Shown here: positions 10,954 through 22,526 of the stretch, piece after piece | Numbering within the stretch: the stretch's first letter is position 1 | Layout: each line of letters opens with the position of its first letter | From: Hofstenia miamia | Taxonomy: Eukaryota; Xenacoelomorpha; Acoela; Hofsteniidae | Reading direction: 5' to 3' | Assembly: GCA_900660155.1 (NCBI GenBank) | Contig: CABFPE010001037.1 | Coordinates: 33,414 to 97,413 of the forward strand | Length of the DNA stretch: 64,000 nt | Position numbers and translations under genes: made by a program | Notes under the pieces: model-generated | The model's database searches: none | The model's input: the letters and a program-made list of their open reading frames with translations, nothing else | Told to the model about the DNA's origin: nothing

Positions 10954-11895
10954 CAGGGTGGTCCATAAGTTACTGAAACATTTCTTTTTTAAATAACTCA
11001 GCAACCAAACGGCCAATTTCAATGAAGTAAAAAGCAGTCGACAGAGGAGAATCTACTTGTTACTTATTAGACCAAAATCGGTTCATATTTGACGAGAAAA
11101 TTAAAAAAACGAAAAGTTGTATTTTTAGCACAATTTTCATACAAAAATCACTTATCACATTCAATGTGTTTTCCGTCATTGTCAACGCACTTGTGCAAGC
11201 AATTTGCGAATTCCTGCAGAGCTTTTACCCGCGTTTCTGTTGTTATTTCATGTACACTTTGACGAGTTCTCCCTTTCAGTTCATCGAGATTGGCAGGTTG
11301 AGTGTGATAGACAATGGATTTCATATAAACCCACAACCAAAAATCGCAGGGTGTCAAGTCGGAAGATCTGGCTTTTTTGTTGTTGGTATTCAGAAATGAG
11401 GAGAGTTTGGAGCATCGTAAGATAGGACTGGCCAGTGACATTCCCATCGAACAAGAATGGTCCGATCAGTTCACCTGACCAGACCGCCATTCAAATGGTC
11501 GCACGCTCCGAATGTAGCGGCTTCGTAATGAATGCATTCGGATTCTTGCACCCGTAGATGTGAGCATTGTGTTTGGTGACTTGACCATTCAGATGGAAAT
11601 GGGCTTCGTCCAAGAACATGATTCTGTTCAGGAAAGTCTCGTCGTCGGCAAGGCGCTGATCATGTCCTCACAGAATGTCAATCGATCCACAAAGTCCTCT
11701 TCTCTCCTGGAAAACACGAATTTTAAAAGGGCGCACTTGAAGATCTTGGCAGAGCATACGCTGAATAGTCGATTTTGATAAGTCCAGGTCACCGTTGGCA
11801 CGTCGGTGGGAAGTGGTAGTATCCGCAGTGAAATGATCGACACGAGACCGATGCCTTCAACAGTTCTTGAACACGATGGACGACCCCAAAAGCAC
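10954..11895 (-). mobile_element. Deleted mariner-like transposon (one end missing)
   Basis: The left end CAGGGTGGTCCATAAGTT at 10954 follows a TA (10952-10953), as for mariner inverted ends. Transposase pieces read on the minus strand. MFLDEAHFHLNGQVTKHN (about 11620-11570) has the first catalytic Asp, then WSGELIGPFLFDGNVTGQSY, then SSDLTPCDFWLWVYMKSIVY (third Asp) and a C-terminus with NCLHKCVDNDGKHIE, with a stop near 11148. Only about ten residues separate the LTMLQ block from SSDLTPCDFW, so the block with the second catalytic Asp is deleted. N-terminal sequence is fragmentary and the right inverted end is absent: it breaks off where an R4-like fragment begins at about 11896. Confidence 0.75.
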
Positions 11896-12115
11896 TGATA
11901 ATGGCAGCATATGAGCAAGCAATAAGAACAAACTGGGTGAGGAATCATATAGATAGAAGAGTAGAAGTAAGTGTAGGCTAAGAAAGAGGCGGAGACAGTA
12001 GATCATCTGATAGCAGGGTGCGAGAAGTTGGCACAGAATGAGTATAAGTTCAGGCATGACATTAATCGTAAACTAAGGGAGAGCAAGACATTGGCAAACA
12101 TGACGACTTACAATT
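11896..12115 (+). pseudogene. R4-like LINE fragment (zinc-binding region)
   Basis: Shifting plus frames give IMAAYEQAIRTNWVRNHIDR, then TVDHLIAGCEKLAQNEYKF and RHDINRKLRES. This is the conserved CCHC-containing region upstream of the tail found at 4226-4620 in the same LINE type. It is truncated on both sides, by the mariner remnant on the left and another LINE on the right. Confidence 0.65.
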
Positions 12116-12124
12116 ACCTGAAAA

Positions 12125-12898
12125 TAAAGACAACCCTTTTTATGACAAAAGCAGAAATCTCAATAATTTTTAGTAACTTGAAAAAAGCACCTGCAATTAC
12201 TCCTTGTTTCCATAAGACATTTACAGAAGAAGTGAATTATTTGCTATCATTTTAATAAGTGCTTTAACACATGTGTATATCCTGATATTTGGAAAAGAGG
12301 TTACTCGCATTCCTAAAATTCCAAACGTCAACTTAATTAACAAGAGACCTAAGTTATTCAGTCCAATAGCTGTTATACCGGTAATTGCTAGATGCTTGGA
12401 TACATTCATTGCAGATGTTTTCAGTAAACGATTGGCTAATATATTTGATAGCTTCCAATTTGCAATATAAAATTAATTCTGGAACAATAGACGTGATTAT
12501 TTTACACAATGCACTACATATACAAAATATTAAATTCGCGATCTCATCACTAGTTCTAATAATCTTTTTTAATTACAGTAGTGCTTTTAATACAATTTAA
12601 TGAGCAGGAAAACTAAGGAAATTATTATTGCACATAAAAACATCCAAGTCTGAAAAACGCTGTTAATACTAAGCTATATGTTAACGAAAACGTAATCGAG
12701 GTAATTCATGCATATAAATACTTGGGCACGCCCATCGATGATGATCTTACATGGAGTTCACATGTTAGTTATATTACTAAATTTGTCAATCTAAGGATAA
12801 GAAAACTTTCTTATATTCTGAGATATATCAATAAAGACAAAGTTATTCGAATTGCAAACGTATGTCTTTCCAATATATTTATATGCAGCACTTTGTAA
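12125..12898 (+). pseudogene. LINE reverse transcriptase remnant
   Basis: Frame pieces include KTTLFMTKAEISIIFSNLKK with KAPAITP (fingers), RIPKIPNVNLINKRPKLFS with PIAVIPVIARCLDTFIADVF (12273-12470), VLIIFFNYSSAFNTI (the palm motif with Asp replaced by Asn), and VIEVIHAYKYLGTPIDDDL with TWSSHVSYITKF (thumb, ending at a stop at 12898). The order matches a jockey/CR1-like RT. The segment between FNYSSAFNTI and the thumb, which would hold YADD, is missing. Confidence 0.7.
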
Positions 12899-14720
12899 GA
12901 AATATCACAAAACAACAGAGAAAATGCCTAATTAAGACGTTGAAATTATTTGTAAGAATTGCAAATATTCATAAATGTGCACTAATCAACTGTAAAAAAG
13001 ATTGCGATCATGTTCTATACAGAGAAGGAAATGGGCTGAGTTTGGTTGGAGCGAAATGTCATGGGCCAAAATGTGGGCTTGATATTTCTGAGCTAAAATG
13101 TATATATTTTATCAGTACCGTCATGTTTTGATTAATTAAATTAAAATTAGTGGGTTATTGTTATAACTGATAAATATAGACTTTCATATGAACAATAATT
13201 TGGACACGTTGTCATATAGGTCTTCCTTGGAACAGGGGTTTCCTACTCTAGCAATTGTAGCTAGGTGGCTCAAGCATCACAGCCCAATCAGAAAGAGACA
13301 ACAGCAATGCTGGACTGACAGTATCAGATAGACGCGTCCGACTGAGCAGTGACCAGTCGGCAGCATCGAATTTGTCAATAGCTGTGCAAAAAATTATATA
13401 CATTATTGCTTTTTTAAATTTTACTAGTAGTCATTAATAGTTCCCATTATTATATGTATAAGAAAGTGCCAATATTTTAGCCATCGCTGAAGATTTAAAA
13501 AATCTAAATGCTTCTGACATAAAGTAATGGATATACATGAAGGTAAACCAAATAAAATTTCTTGGAATCCCTACTATTAATAAAATCATCTTTACATGTT
13601 TTGAATTACCCAGTTTTTATTTCTGAATGACATCAATGTAGAATAGAGAAATGAATCATTATCATGAAAACCTACTTTAGATTGAACTTATCCATAATCC
13701 ACTTTTCCCGTAAAATGGCATCCAATCTTATTTGTAAAATGGTCTAAATTTCATTTTAGAGAAATAGGCTCAAAATGGGCTAAGGATTTGAATTGATGGG
13801 CTGGGTTGAGCCTACAAACAATCGGCTGGGCAGGGAACTTTTTTAATGTAATCACCCTATTTCCATCTCTGGTTCTACATAAAGAAATACTATTTTCAAA
13901 TTCAATGTTATATATACAACCAGCTAAGATCTCAACTTCATAAAATAGGAGAAGCACTAATAATTCAACAATGAAACAAAGATCATTTATTAAATAAACA
14001 ACTAAGTACGATGACATTGAATTTATTTTAAATTGCATGCAATATTTAATATATAACTTGTAATAAACTGGAAACATTTAGTCATTTCAACATATTTGTA
14101 TACTGATGATATATGCAAAAAAATGTATGAAATATGAAAAATATGCAAAAAAAATTATATTTAATGTTCACTTCTAATCTCTCAGTAGAATCAATAAAGT
14201 TCAGGAAAGTTTTATTCAAAACGAAACTTTGAAAAACAAGACAAAGCATACATCTAATTTAGTATATATGATCTTTATTATATTGTTTAATGACCAAAGC
14301 ATGACAGCGTTATTTCTTCAATTGATTGTGATGATTAAATATATTTGAAGATACATGCTATCACTAATGTGCTGTTTAAATCAAATACCAAAGTTTCACT
14401 TAGTTTCATAACTATGAAGCTGAAGATTCTAATATTCGATCTTTGATATTAAATATATTTCATTTTTGTAAATGTATAAAACCCTTAAGTGTTTCTTATT
14501 AATATGTTGTTTGGTGTCAATATGTAGTAACTTCCAGTAACTGTGTTTTCAGAATTACTTTATATTCTCTCTTTGCTATGGTTTTTATTCAAACATTTAG
14601 ATATCTTTTTTTCATTATCTTTAGGAAAGATTAGGCTTGCTCAGCTGAAAGGCTAAAGTATGTCAATCTTAATCAGTACAACATTTTGCTTATGTCCGTT
14701 TTTGTTTATTTGGGCATTTT
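12899..14720. other. Mostly AT-rich non-coding before the first host gene
   Basis: I recognise no gene. A short GC-richer patch at about 13195-13380 (GFPTLAIVARWLKHHSPIRK in one frame) looks like a transposon or retroelement scrap but I cannot assign it. Confidence 0.35.
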
Positions 14721-14741
14721 ATATTTAGATGGTTGAATTTA

Positions 14742-17700
14742 ATGTGGCTTTTTCTAGTCTTCATTATTGTTCATATAAGTCTCAATAGTTTTTCCGATAT
14801 TTCTTGTCATTTATCAGGATTCCAGCTTGTCAGGTGTTGCCTGTCAAACAATTTGACTTCTCAATGGATTTACAAAGTATCTAATTCTCCAAATTTCAAA
14901 ACATTTCACATGGAAAAGCCCGCCCTTTGTTGTGAAATTAGGGATGCTCAATTTCTTCTTTCAAAATATGGACTTTTCAGTACAGACGTTACTGCAGTAA
15001 AGTTTGTAAATGTTAGCTTTGTACCGACATTGGATTATCCAAACTTTGAAATTATCAAGATGACCCCATCTCCACGCGCTGTTAAGATTATTTTGACGTC
15101 ACATCCTTTGGTAAAATATCGAGCTTATTTAATTTCTTCAAAAATGCATCGCCACTTCCCATCCTCAAGCATATTTTTTGATGGATTGGAAACATCTACT
15201 AGGTAAAATGATTCAAATTTCTTCGAATATTTCCTGAAGAAAATTCATCTTTCTAAAATTGTTTAGGCCTCCTGTGTTTGCAAACCTAAATATGCGATAG
15301 GTGAATAAACAAGCATTACCAAATATAAGTGTGTCATTGATTGTTTGATTGTGAAATAATCAGAGAAATGGCCTGTATAATTTTAAATATCGTTTTAATT
15401 CTAATAATAAATTTATTAGCAAATGTTGCCCTATCGTTACAACGTCATTTCAAAGCACAAAGGCAGAAGTCGTAAGCTACATTTGATATTGTCAATGCAA
15501 ATGCTACGATGCTAAGGCTGTGGTTAAACTATGTCATTTGTCACACGTGATCTGTTACATTTCAGTAGACTCTCACGTCTAACCATTCGAGATAAATTAG
15601 CGATGTGACGTGATTTTCAAACTGTTCTTGCTACCAATCACACAGTTTAACTGTAGCCTAATGAAGATATAAAATTTTCCCTGAACGAATATTATGAGGG
15701 AGAATTTTTTTCACCGCAAAGTATTTTGTCGTTGTTTATATTTTACGGGTTTTAACTATTCTCTATAATAGCCTAAATTTGTCAATTTATTTTAATTCTA
15801 CGAATATTGAAATTTACATATCATATTTCATAAAAAAGGAAACATTTTTTTTCTGAGACCTTGCTGTGCATTTTTAGCCATTGGCACACTTCTTTCTTTA
15901 GCACTACTCCTTTTTGACGTTGTTATTTCATGCCTACCAAAAAATTATTTTACCCGGTGAATTCGACACCAATATCTAAAGAGCAAATCCAATAACAAAA
16001 ATGAGGCAAAAAGTGAACGAAGGCAAGCAAACATCATTCAAAGATGCCTTCATAGAATTCACGAGAATTTCACGTTTTTGACACATTCCCGTGTGACTCA
16101 ATTATATTTGGATTGATACACGGTTAAACTATTAAAACAAATTTGAGCAACTGTTTTCATCAGTAAATCCCATAATTTATGACTAAGCAAAATACAATTA
16201 ATTACTTCTCCGTTAAATTTTGCTAACTTAACCAACAGTTCTTGAGATTTGCTCACAAAGTAGAAACTTATTTTAATGACACCAGGATATCAATTTGGTC
16301 ATGCCCTCAGTCGCGGGGTCCCTTCCACCATATCCAACAAAGACTGCATTTCCATCATCTGCAAATTTGACCATTTCGATTTTGGAGATTCCATCAAGAT
16401 CAAAGTAAGCTGATAAGATATTGAATAACAATGGCCATTTACAGTACCCTATGGCACACAGTATATATCTGATGAAGAAATCATCAAGGGACACTGTATG
16501 GTGCACACATTCGCAGCTCTGGTTACTTCACACAATCCTTGCTTGTTCAACGGTTTTTCTTTGAATATATTGTTAAATTGCTTAAAACTAAGCAGCATCA
16601 TTTTATTAAAGCAATATCCTTCATGAACAACCCCAAATTTTTCGAATGTTTTTGTTTTTAAATATCAACAATGTACAATGCATTGTGTTCATCTTTGACG
16701 TCAACCAAATGCATAGCTCCATATGGTCTCAGGACTACATTTGTAGACTTTTTCAATACAGATTGACGTAGAAATTGATGTTGTTTGGCTAAATTGGATT
16801 GTTACAGTTTCTACGATGGTTTGAAATGTAAAAATTGAGATTCATTATCTTGTATCCAATTTCAAGCATAAAAACAAGCAGAAGTATAACTGTTGAAAAC
16901 TTTTACACTGCCATGACGAATCAAAGATTGTCTTTAGATGGGTATATTATTGCTGGAAATCCAAAGAACTACGTCTGCTCATTTCAGGAATCATCATAGG
17001 ACAAAAATCTGTCTCTGGGAGCTTTTAATTTCAGCCAAAACAAATTATTATTTTTATTTGATATTACCAATCGCTTTACCTAAATATAATTTGAAAGTGC
17101 GTGTGCATGCTGTAAAAATGGGTGATATATGTCATCGCATCGACTTCTAGGGATTTCTGCAGCAGCAGTCGCCAGTGAAAAAAGTTTGTCTAACGCTGGG
17201 AACATTATAAATTATGTTCGAGTCTTTTTCACTAAAAAATTGTGTAATGCGTGAAACCGAAAATTTCTCGAATATTTTTTTATTTCCCATTGAAAAAATC
17301 ATCAAAAATCAATGATTTACTAGTCATCGCATCGACTTTAAGAATAGAGGAGTCATACCCTTAGCACGCTGCTTAGTCCTTTGATGTCAATTTAACAAAA
17401 AAAATTGTTTTAAATATTTTCGTTTTGTAACTTCTAGAGTTAAAAGAAACAATTAATTTTAAAAAGACAGATTTCTTAAACTGACATTTCTGATAGATTT
17501 TTATTAGAAATAACTTTTCGATATTTCGCTAAGCACAAATTTGAATTCGTTTATAAAATTTCTAATTTCGTGCTATTAATTATTTGTTTAAAGAGATTTC
17601 TCATTTTATCAATGCTATCATTAGGTACACAATGTGTATACAAGCGAAGTATTTGGATCGTGGGATTTACTCGAAATGCGTGTATTCCAATTTTACAACA

Positions 17701-17997
17701 TTATCTGAAAACTTCGTACAGAATTGGATTTCTTCTAAGTCGTACGTGCTGCTATTTGGACTTCCAGCTTTCCCTTTTTTTATTTGCTGTTTCTATTATT
17801 GCATTAAGTTTGCGAAATTTAATAAATGCGATTTCGTCAATTTTCAAATCGTCAATCAAACTAATGCCGTCTCAGAAAGTGCATCGTATGAAAGTATCGA
17901 TCAAGCTCTATTTCAGAGTGATAACCTTCAACTGTATGAGCAACCTCGCTTAAACTTTGCTCATTTGACGTTCAATCGAATTCCCCAATCGTCTTGA
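14742..17997 (+). CDS. Two-exon gene: unrecognised single-pass membrane protein
   Basis: Exon 1 is 14742-15202 and exon 2 is 17625-17997. The donor AG|GTAAAA and acceptor ATTAG|G join in frame (two bases plus one) to give 277 residues. Residues 1-18 (MWLFLVFIIVHISLNSFS) look like a signal peptide. An ectodomain of about 175 residues has paired cysteines (32/33, 63/64, 158, 172) and N-glycosylation sequons NLT (37), NVS (90) and NFT (176). Residues about 194-214 (YVLLFGLPAFPFFICCFYYCI) form a transmembrane helix, followed by a 63-residue cytoplasmic tail with Tyr and Ser residues. The stretch around the junction, ending YTMCIQAKYL, has a fibronectin-III/cytokine-receptor feel, but no family could be named. 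A tetraspanin end was considered and fits less well once exon 1 is added. A pyrimidine-rich AG lies 13 nt before the ATG. The intron carries a Harbinger MITE, a LINE scrap and a hAT scrap. The family and expression are unproven. Confidence 0.55.
15516..15658. mobile_element. PIF/Harbinger-like MITE (143 bp) with TAA duplication
   Basis: The ends GGCTGTGGTTAAACTATGT and (inverted) GGCTACAGTTAAACTGTGT are imperfect inverted repeats. They are flanked on both sides by TAA (15513-15515 and 15659-15661), the 3-bp target duplication of Harbinger elements. There is no coding capacity. It lies in the intron of the membrane-protein gene. Confidence 0.65.
16273..16506 (-). pseudogene. Possible LINE reverse transcriptase scrap
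   Basis: The minus frame reads IGYCKWPLLFNILSAYF and, about 20 residues later, MVKFADDGNAVFVGYGG. The spacing resembles the GP-LFNI...KFADD block of LINE RTs. The fragment is short and isolated, inside a host intron. A chance match is possible. Confidence 0.4.
17131..17338 (+). pseudogene. hAT transposase C-terminal fragment between 16-bp direct repeats
   Basis: The plus frame 17147-17254 reads LGISAAAVASEKSLSNAGNI then INYVRVFFTKKLCNA and a stop. This corresponds to the hAT C-terminal dimerisation block (consensus IPATSVPSERVFSAAG-like). The identical 16-mer GTCATCGCATCGACTT occurs at 17131-17146, directly before it, and again at 17323-17338. Upstream transposase is not visible. It lies in the same host intron, close to exon 2. 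Confidence 0.6.
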
Positions 17998-18202
17998 AGA
18001 TGACCGTTTTGTAGTAATTGATGTTCATTTTGTAAATCCTTCGTTTTTGTTTTCTTTGTATGCATGTGATTTGTTTTCATATTTCGTAGTATGTATTTTT
18101 TTATCATTTATAATTGCCTTCATCGTTTTTAAAATTTTGCTGTCGATTTATCATGAAATGAAGTAAAAATTGTTTTCAGATTATAGAGTACTACTCCATT
18201 TA

Positions 18203-21200
18203 ATGAAGCATCCCTTCACTCGGATTTTGGCGGCTCCTTATATTCTCAGTATACCGCAGAAGAATGAAGAATACTCAACCAAAATTCTGGAAGCACTGAA
18301 GGAATTCATCGATCATTGCAAACTTATTAACATCAAGTCTTTAAAACGATTTTTCCAATTAGGAATAAATGATGTTATCAAAGGGGTGGAGGCGTCTGAT
18401 TATAATCTCGTCATTGTTGATGATGGTTTGCAACCCAAGATTCTCCGACAACATTTTTACATACAGTGTGCTTATCAAAAAATTGTCACTGGTTCCGTTG
18501 TTGGACTTAGTTGTGAATTAAAGCCTTTTTTTAAAATAAGGTACATTTTCTACAAGCTTAAATTAACTTCATTTCTAAGATTTTCAATTAGATGTTTTTT
18601 AAGTTCACCATTTCGTTGTCAAATGTGATTGTAAAGTATTAGTTATATTTCTATTGCAAAATACAAATATTGTGTTCTTCGAACATTAAGCTATGTGTAA
18701 TTCGTTTCATATTTTATTAGTTTCCACATAAGCGCGGTAGCATCTTTTTTAGTACAGAAGGAAATCCTTTTTTTAAAATATTAACTTGATTAATTAAGGA
18801 CAATAACAACTTCAATGTTCTAAATGATAATTATCCTTGGTTTATTATAATCCAAATTTGAATTTATTTTTCTAAAATCTATTAATCGCATGAATTATTT
18901 TCGTATAAATACATGTTCTAAATTGATCTTTGCTTATGTTATTAGGATAATTGAATATGATATGTTACTTGGATATCTGCTCAAGCTAGTCGGATCTTTG
19001 CTTTTGCTATGCATGACAAATCAATATTTTGAATACATCACACGATAGGAAATGATCTCCTCTTTCATTTACGTTTTAAAGCCGAGCGTGATATATATTT
19101 TTTTAATGATGTTCCTGCCATTAGGTGGCCCCAGTTGGAGTATCTCCGCTAACTTAGCATTTTGTTCATCTAGTTTCACAATGGTGCACTTGGAACTTCG
19201 ACGATTTTTAGGGATTCTTCGCAACTTTTCATTGTCTTCTAGTGACTTAACTATCTTTTGGTTACAGGTTTACTCTTCTATCATTGGTATACCACCTTTC
19301 TGTAAAAAGCTGCTATCTGTGAACGCGCGATTTTTGCAGCTTGGTATTTAAAACGGCCTTCATTGTTCCCATCTTGCAAATGAAATACCTGTAGGATGTC
19401 TACGTCCTTTTATAGTCCCATCCTCGATTGTCACCGCCGGTCCTAAGCCAAATATCTGTTTCACTCTTACTACCATGTGGGTTAGACATTCTAAATAATT
19501 TCCGTTTCAAAATAAGTGAATTAAAACAATGAAATGTAAAAATTTTCGCAGAAGAACTTTTGCTGTATAAAATGAAAGTCAAACTAGGTAGAATTAAGAT
19601 CAAGTTTAACTAAACACTCGTCCTAAGTTAAAGTTAGACAATAAAATGTAAGAAAATGAAAGCAACGAGAAAAATTAAAAATAAATAGTAAGCATACTGT
19701 AATATCAGTGTGTTTCTTCGTGCCTGGCAAAAGCAACCGTAATGTTAATGAACTTAGTCGTCGCAGAAACTGTTACTCACCGGTGCAAAATTATTTTATT
19801 TTATTTTATTTGCACGTTGTTTGTACATAATATGTACTATATATTATATAGTTATCTTTTATGTGAGATACTTATTACTGCTTCTTGCAGATCTTATATC
19901 ACTTTAGCAAGTGGCCCGACAAAATGACAATATGACTGTTGCCCCCCCTAAATGTTGATCGATTTTGCATTTTTTTGGTGTAATGGTTTTTTGCCTGTAA
20001 TGGAACATTTGAAGAAATCTACATAAAAATTGATAAACATTGGGGCGTTTGATGCACCCTTATATATATATATATATATATACCATGATGAACACGAAAA
20101 TGTTGCCACTGGTAAATTCAACACTTATCTCTTATTGTAATGTGCTTATGTTTTTTATACAATGTTTTGTAATGTAGACTAGAATAATTTTATGATCACC
20201 TTGCAAAAGTTATAAATAGCACTAAATGTTCAATATTTATTTTGCTTGCAATGAGTGATTCTTAGTTTAGCGCATCTTTTGATGAAGCCGTAACGAAGGT
20301 ATTTGATTCTATGGACAAAGATCCTGACACTTTAAATCATGTAATTAAACCTAAATCAAGAAAAGAAGTTGTTCTTATTAACACGTTTGCTACCAGTGAC
20401 CCACTAGAGGTCACGGTATGAATAGTAATATGTAACTATTCAATTATGTATGGTTTTTATCAAATGATGTCAAATAAATGCGTGGTTTATAGGCCTAAGC
20501 TAGCAGTATCATACACACACTAGACATTTGTTGGCGACCTGCCAATTGCCACACAAACGTTAAAATATTTTTTTTTCAAAAAATATCAGCTACAAATAAA
20601 AATGATTAAAATATCATGTATCTTCAATGGGTAGCATTAAAACATTCCAAACAATAAGAAGACGATCCTTCGCATCTAATGCAATACGTCATCACCTTTT
20701 TTGCATGACTTATTGCGTATTTAATGCTCCGAGTTCTCGATAATTCGTCATTGCAGCGAACGCATCTTTTTCGGTTTTCCCTAACAGATCCAGGATATCG
20801 GCTGAGTGCATGTTTCTCCTCATTAAGCTGAGTTGAGCGGCGCGTCTTTTTCTTTGGTTCCAGCAATACATTCACCAGGCTTGCTGCAACTCTCTGGGTC
20901 ATTTCAAAGACCGTTCTTAGCTGCGAAATATCTATTGACGCAAAAAATCCAATCCATCTTTTTTTTTACCATTTGTAGCGGCGACGAGGACTGTAATAAG
21001 ATGCCAACTGATCTGATACATCAATTCCCTTCTTGACATTGTTATAATTGAGGATAGCTTGTGGCTTCATTACTTCGTTACCTTGGCGATTACGATGGCC
21101 AGTGGCAACTGTGCCACCTACATGATCAGGCCAAATTGACAGCATAATGATATCACGCTTGTCCTTTCATTTCAGGAGCTTTACGCGTTTCTGCTCTACA

Positions 21201-22402
21201 TCAATAGTCTCACCTTTTTTCAGAACCGTGTCGCGAATAGCAGATAGAATGTGCCTTTTGTTAGCTCGCAATGTTCCACATAGATAGATGCCATCATCGA
21301 GGAAATGCAATGCTAATGGCTAACTTGTATAGAATTACAATATTCGATTTTTCTGTTGAAGACCATCAACTAAAATGAAGAACAACAGCACCCGAATGGC
21401 CACATGTGTCGTCCAGTTCAACAGGAGTACTTGTATAATACATCAAATTTACCGTGTACGAATCGACCATAGTTAGCTTGTACACCTTCACGCCATATTT
21501 ATGGTCGAAAGAGAAGCCTAACTTGCCGAGGCACTATGCCCTCATCAATTACTAGATCCTGATCAGGAACAATGAACAAAGAAAACTTTGGCAGCAAATT
21601 ATCTAATAAAGGCTGAATTATATTCTGTCGATTATCAACGTCAGCTGTCGAGTTGTAAGAAAAATGGAAACTACTGAAAATCATTTGAAACCTTGTACAC
21701 GACATACTCTTTGATAGCATCTACACCGAATAAACTAGAGGTACTCCAATAATATTCCAATCGAGGCATCTTGTACCAAGCCGGTAATGAAAAGGATACC
21801 AAAAAAACGTTTCATTTCAGCTATATCAGTTGGTGAACCCAGCGTCGCATAAGAGAATGTCGTGGCAAATTGGGATGTGACGCAATATACTGATCGGCAT
21901 ATCGATTACTTTCACCAACCAATATATCAAGTAACGGATTTTCCACGAATAGAAACTAGCAATGTTCCGGAACAACTGGTGCTTGGATTTGAACTAGCAG
22001 ATGAGAATTATCATGAAAGTTCGCACGCCGACTTATCCTGAAATTATGCCAAATGCTTGAATCGAATGGTAAATCATTGCGATCACTAGCCACATTTTCA
22101 TCAGTTCTGGTGTGATCATCCTCGTTGTTTGAAGATAATCCAGAATCCACAAAATGTGGGTCTCCAACGGAATCATCTCCTGAAGATTCAACAAACGAAT
22201 CATCGCTGGAGTTGTACATCAGTGGGTCAAGTTGATCCCGAAGTCTATTTGGTGGACGAACTTGTCGTGAAGGCCGCCCAGCATCCATCATAAAGCTTAA
22301 ACGGAATGGGAACCGTCAGTTTCAATGACAAATCGCAAAAATCTGCAAAATTAAGTAACAAAGTATTGTCTCACCGTGGGTCATCATGGTTTATAGCTAT
22401 GC

Positions 22403-22439
<37 letters not shown>

Positions 22440-22487
22440 TATGTCACAAAAGCNTTATATATTCACAAATGAATACGTAAAGCTTAG

Positions 22488-22526
<39 letters not shown>

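Noticed and set aside
17570-17953. Plus ORF rich in hydrophobic residues overlapping exon 2
   Set aside because: Different frame from the spliced exon; the neighbouring frame has the matching splice phase and topology.
17584-17997. Tetraspanin C-terminus as the sole identity of exon 2
   Set aside because: Joining to exon 1 in frame gives a signal peptide and one transmembrane helix, not four.
19052-19603. ORFs on both strands inside the RPP38 intron
   Set aside because: Some minus-strand peptide looks coding-like (SLEDNEKLRR) but frames are short and no family could be named; kept only as a remark in the RPP38 entry.
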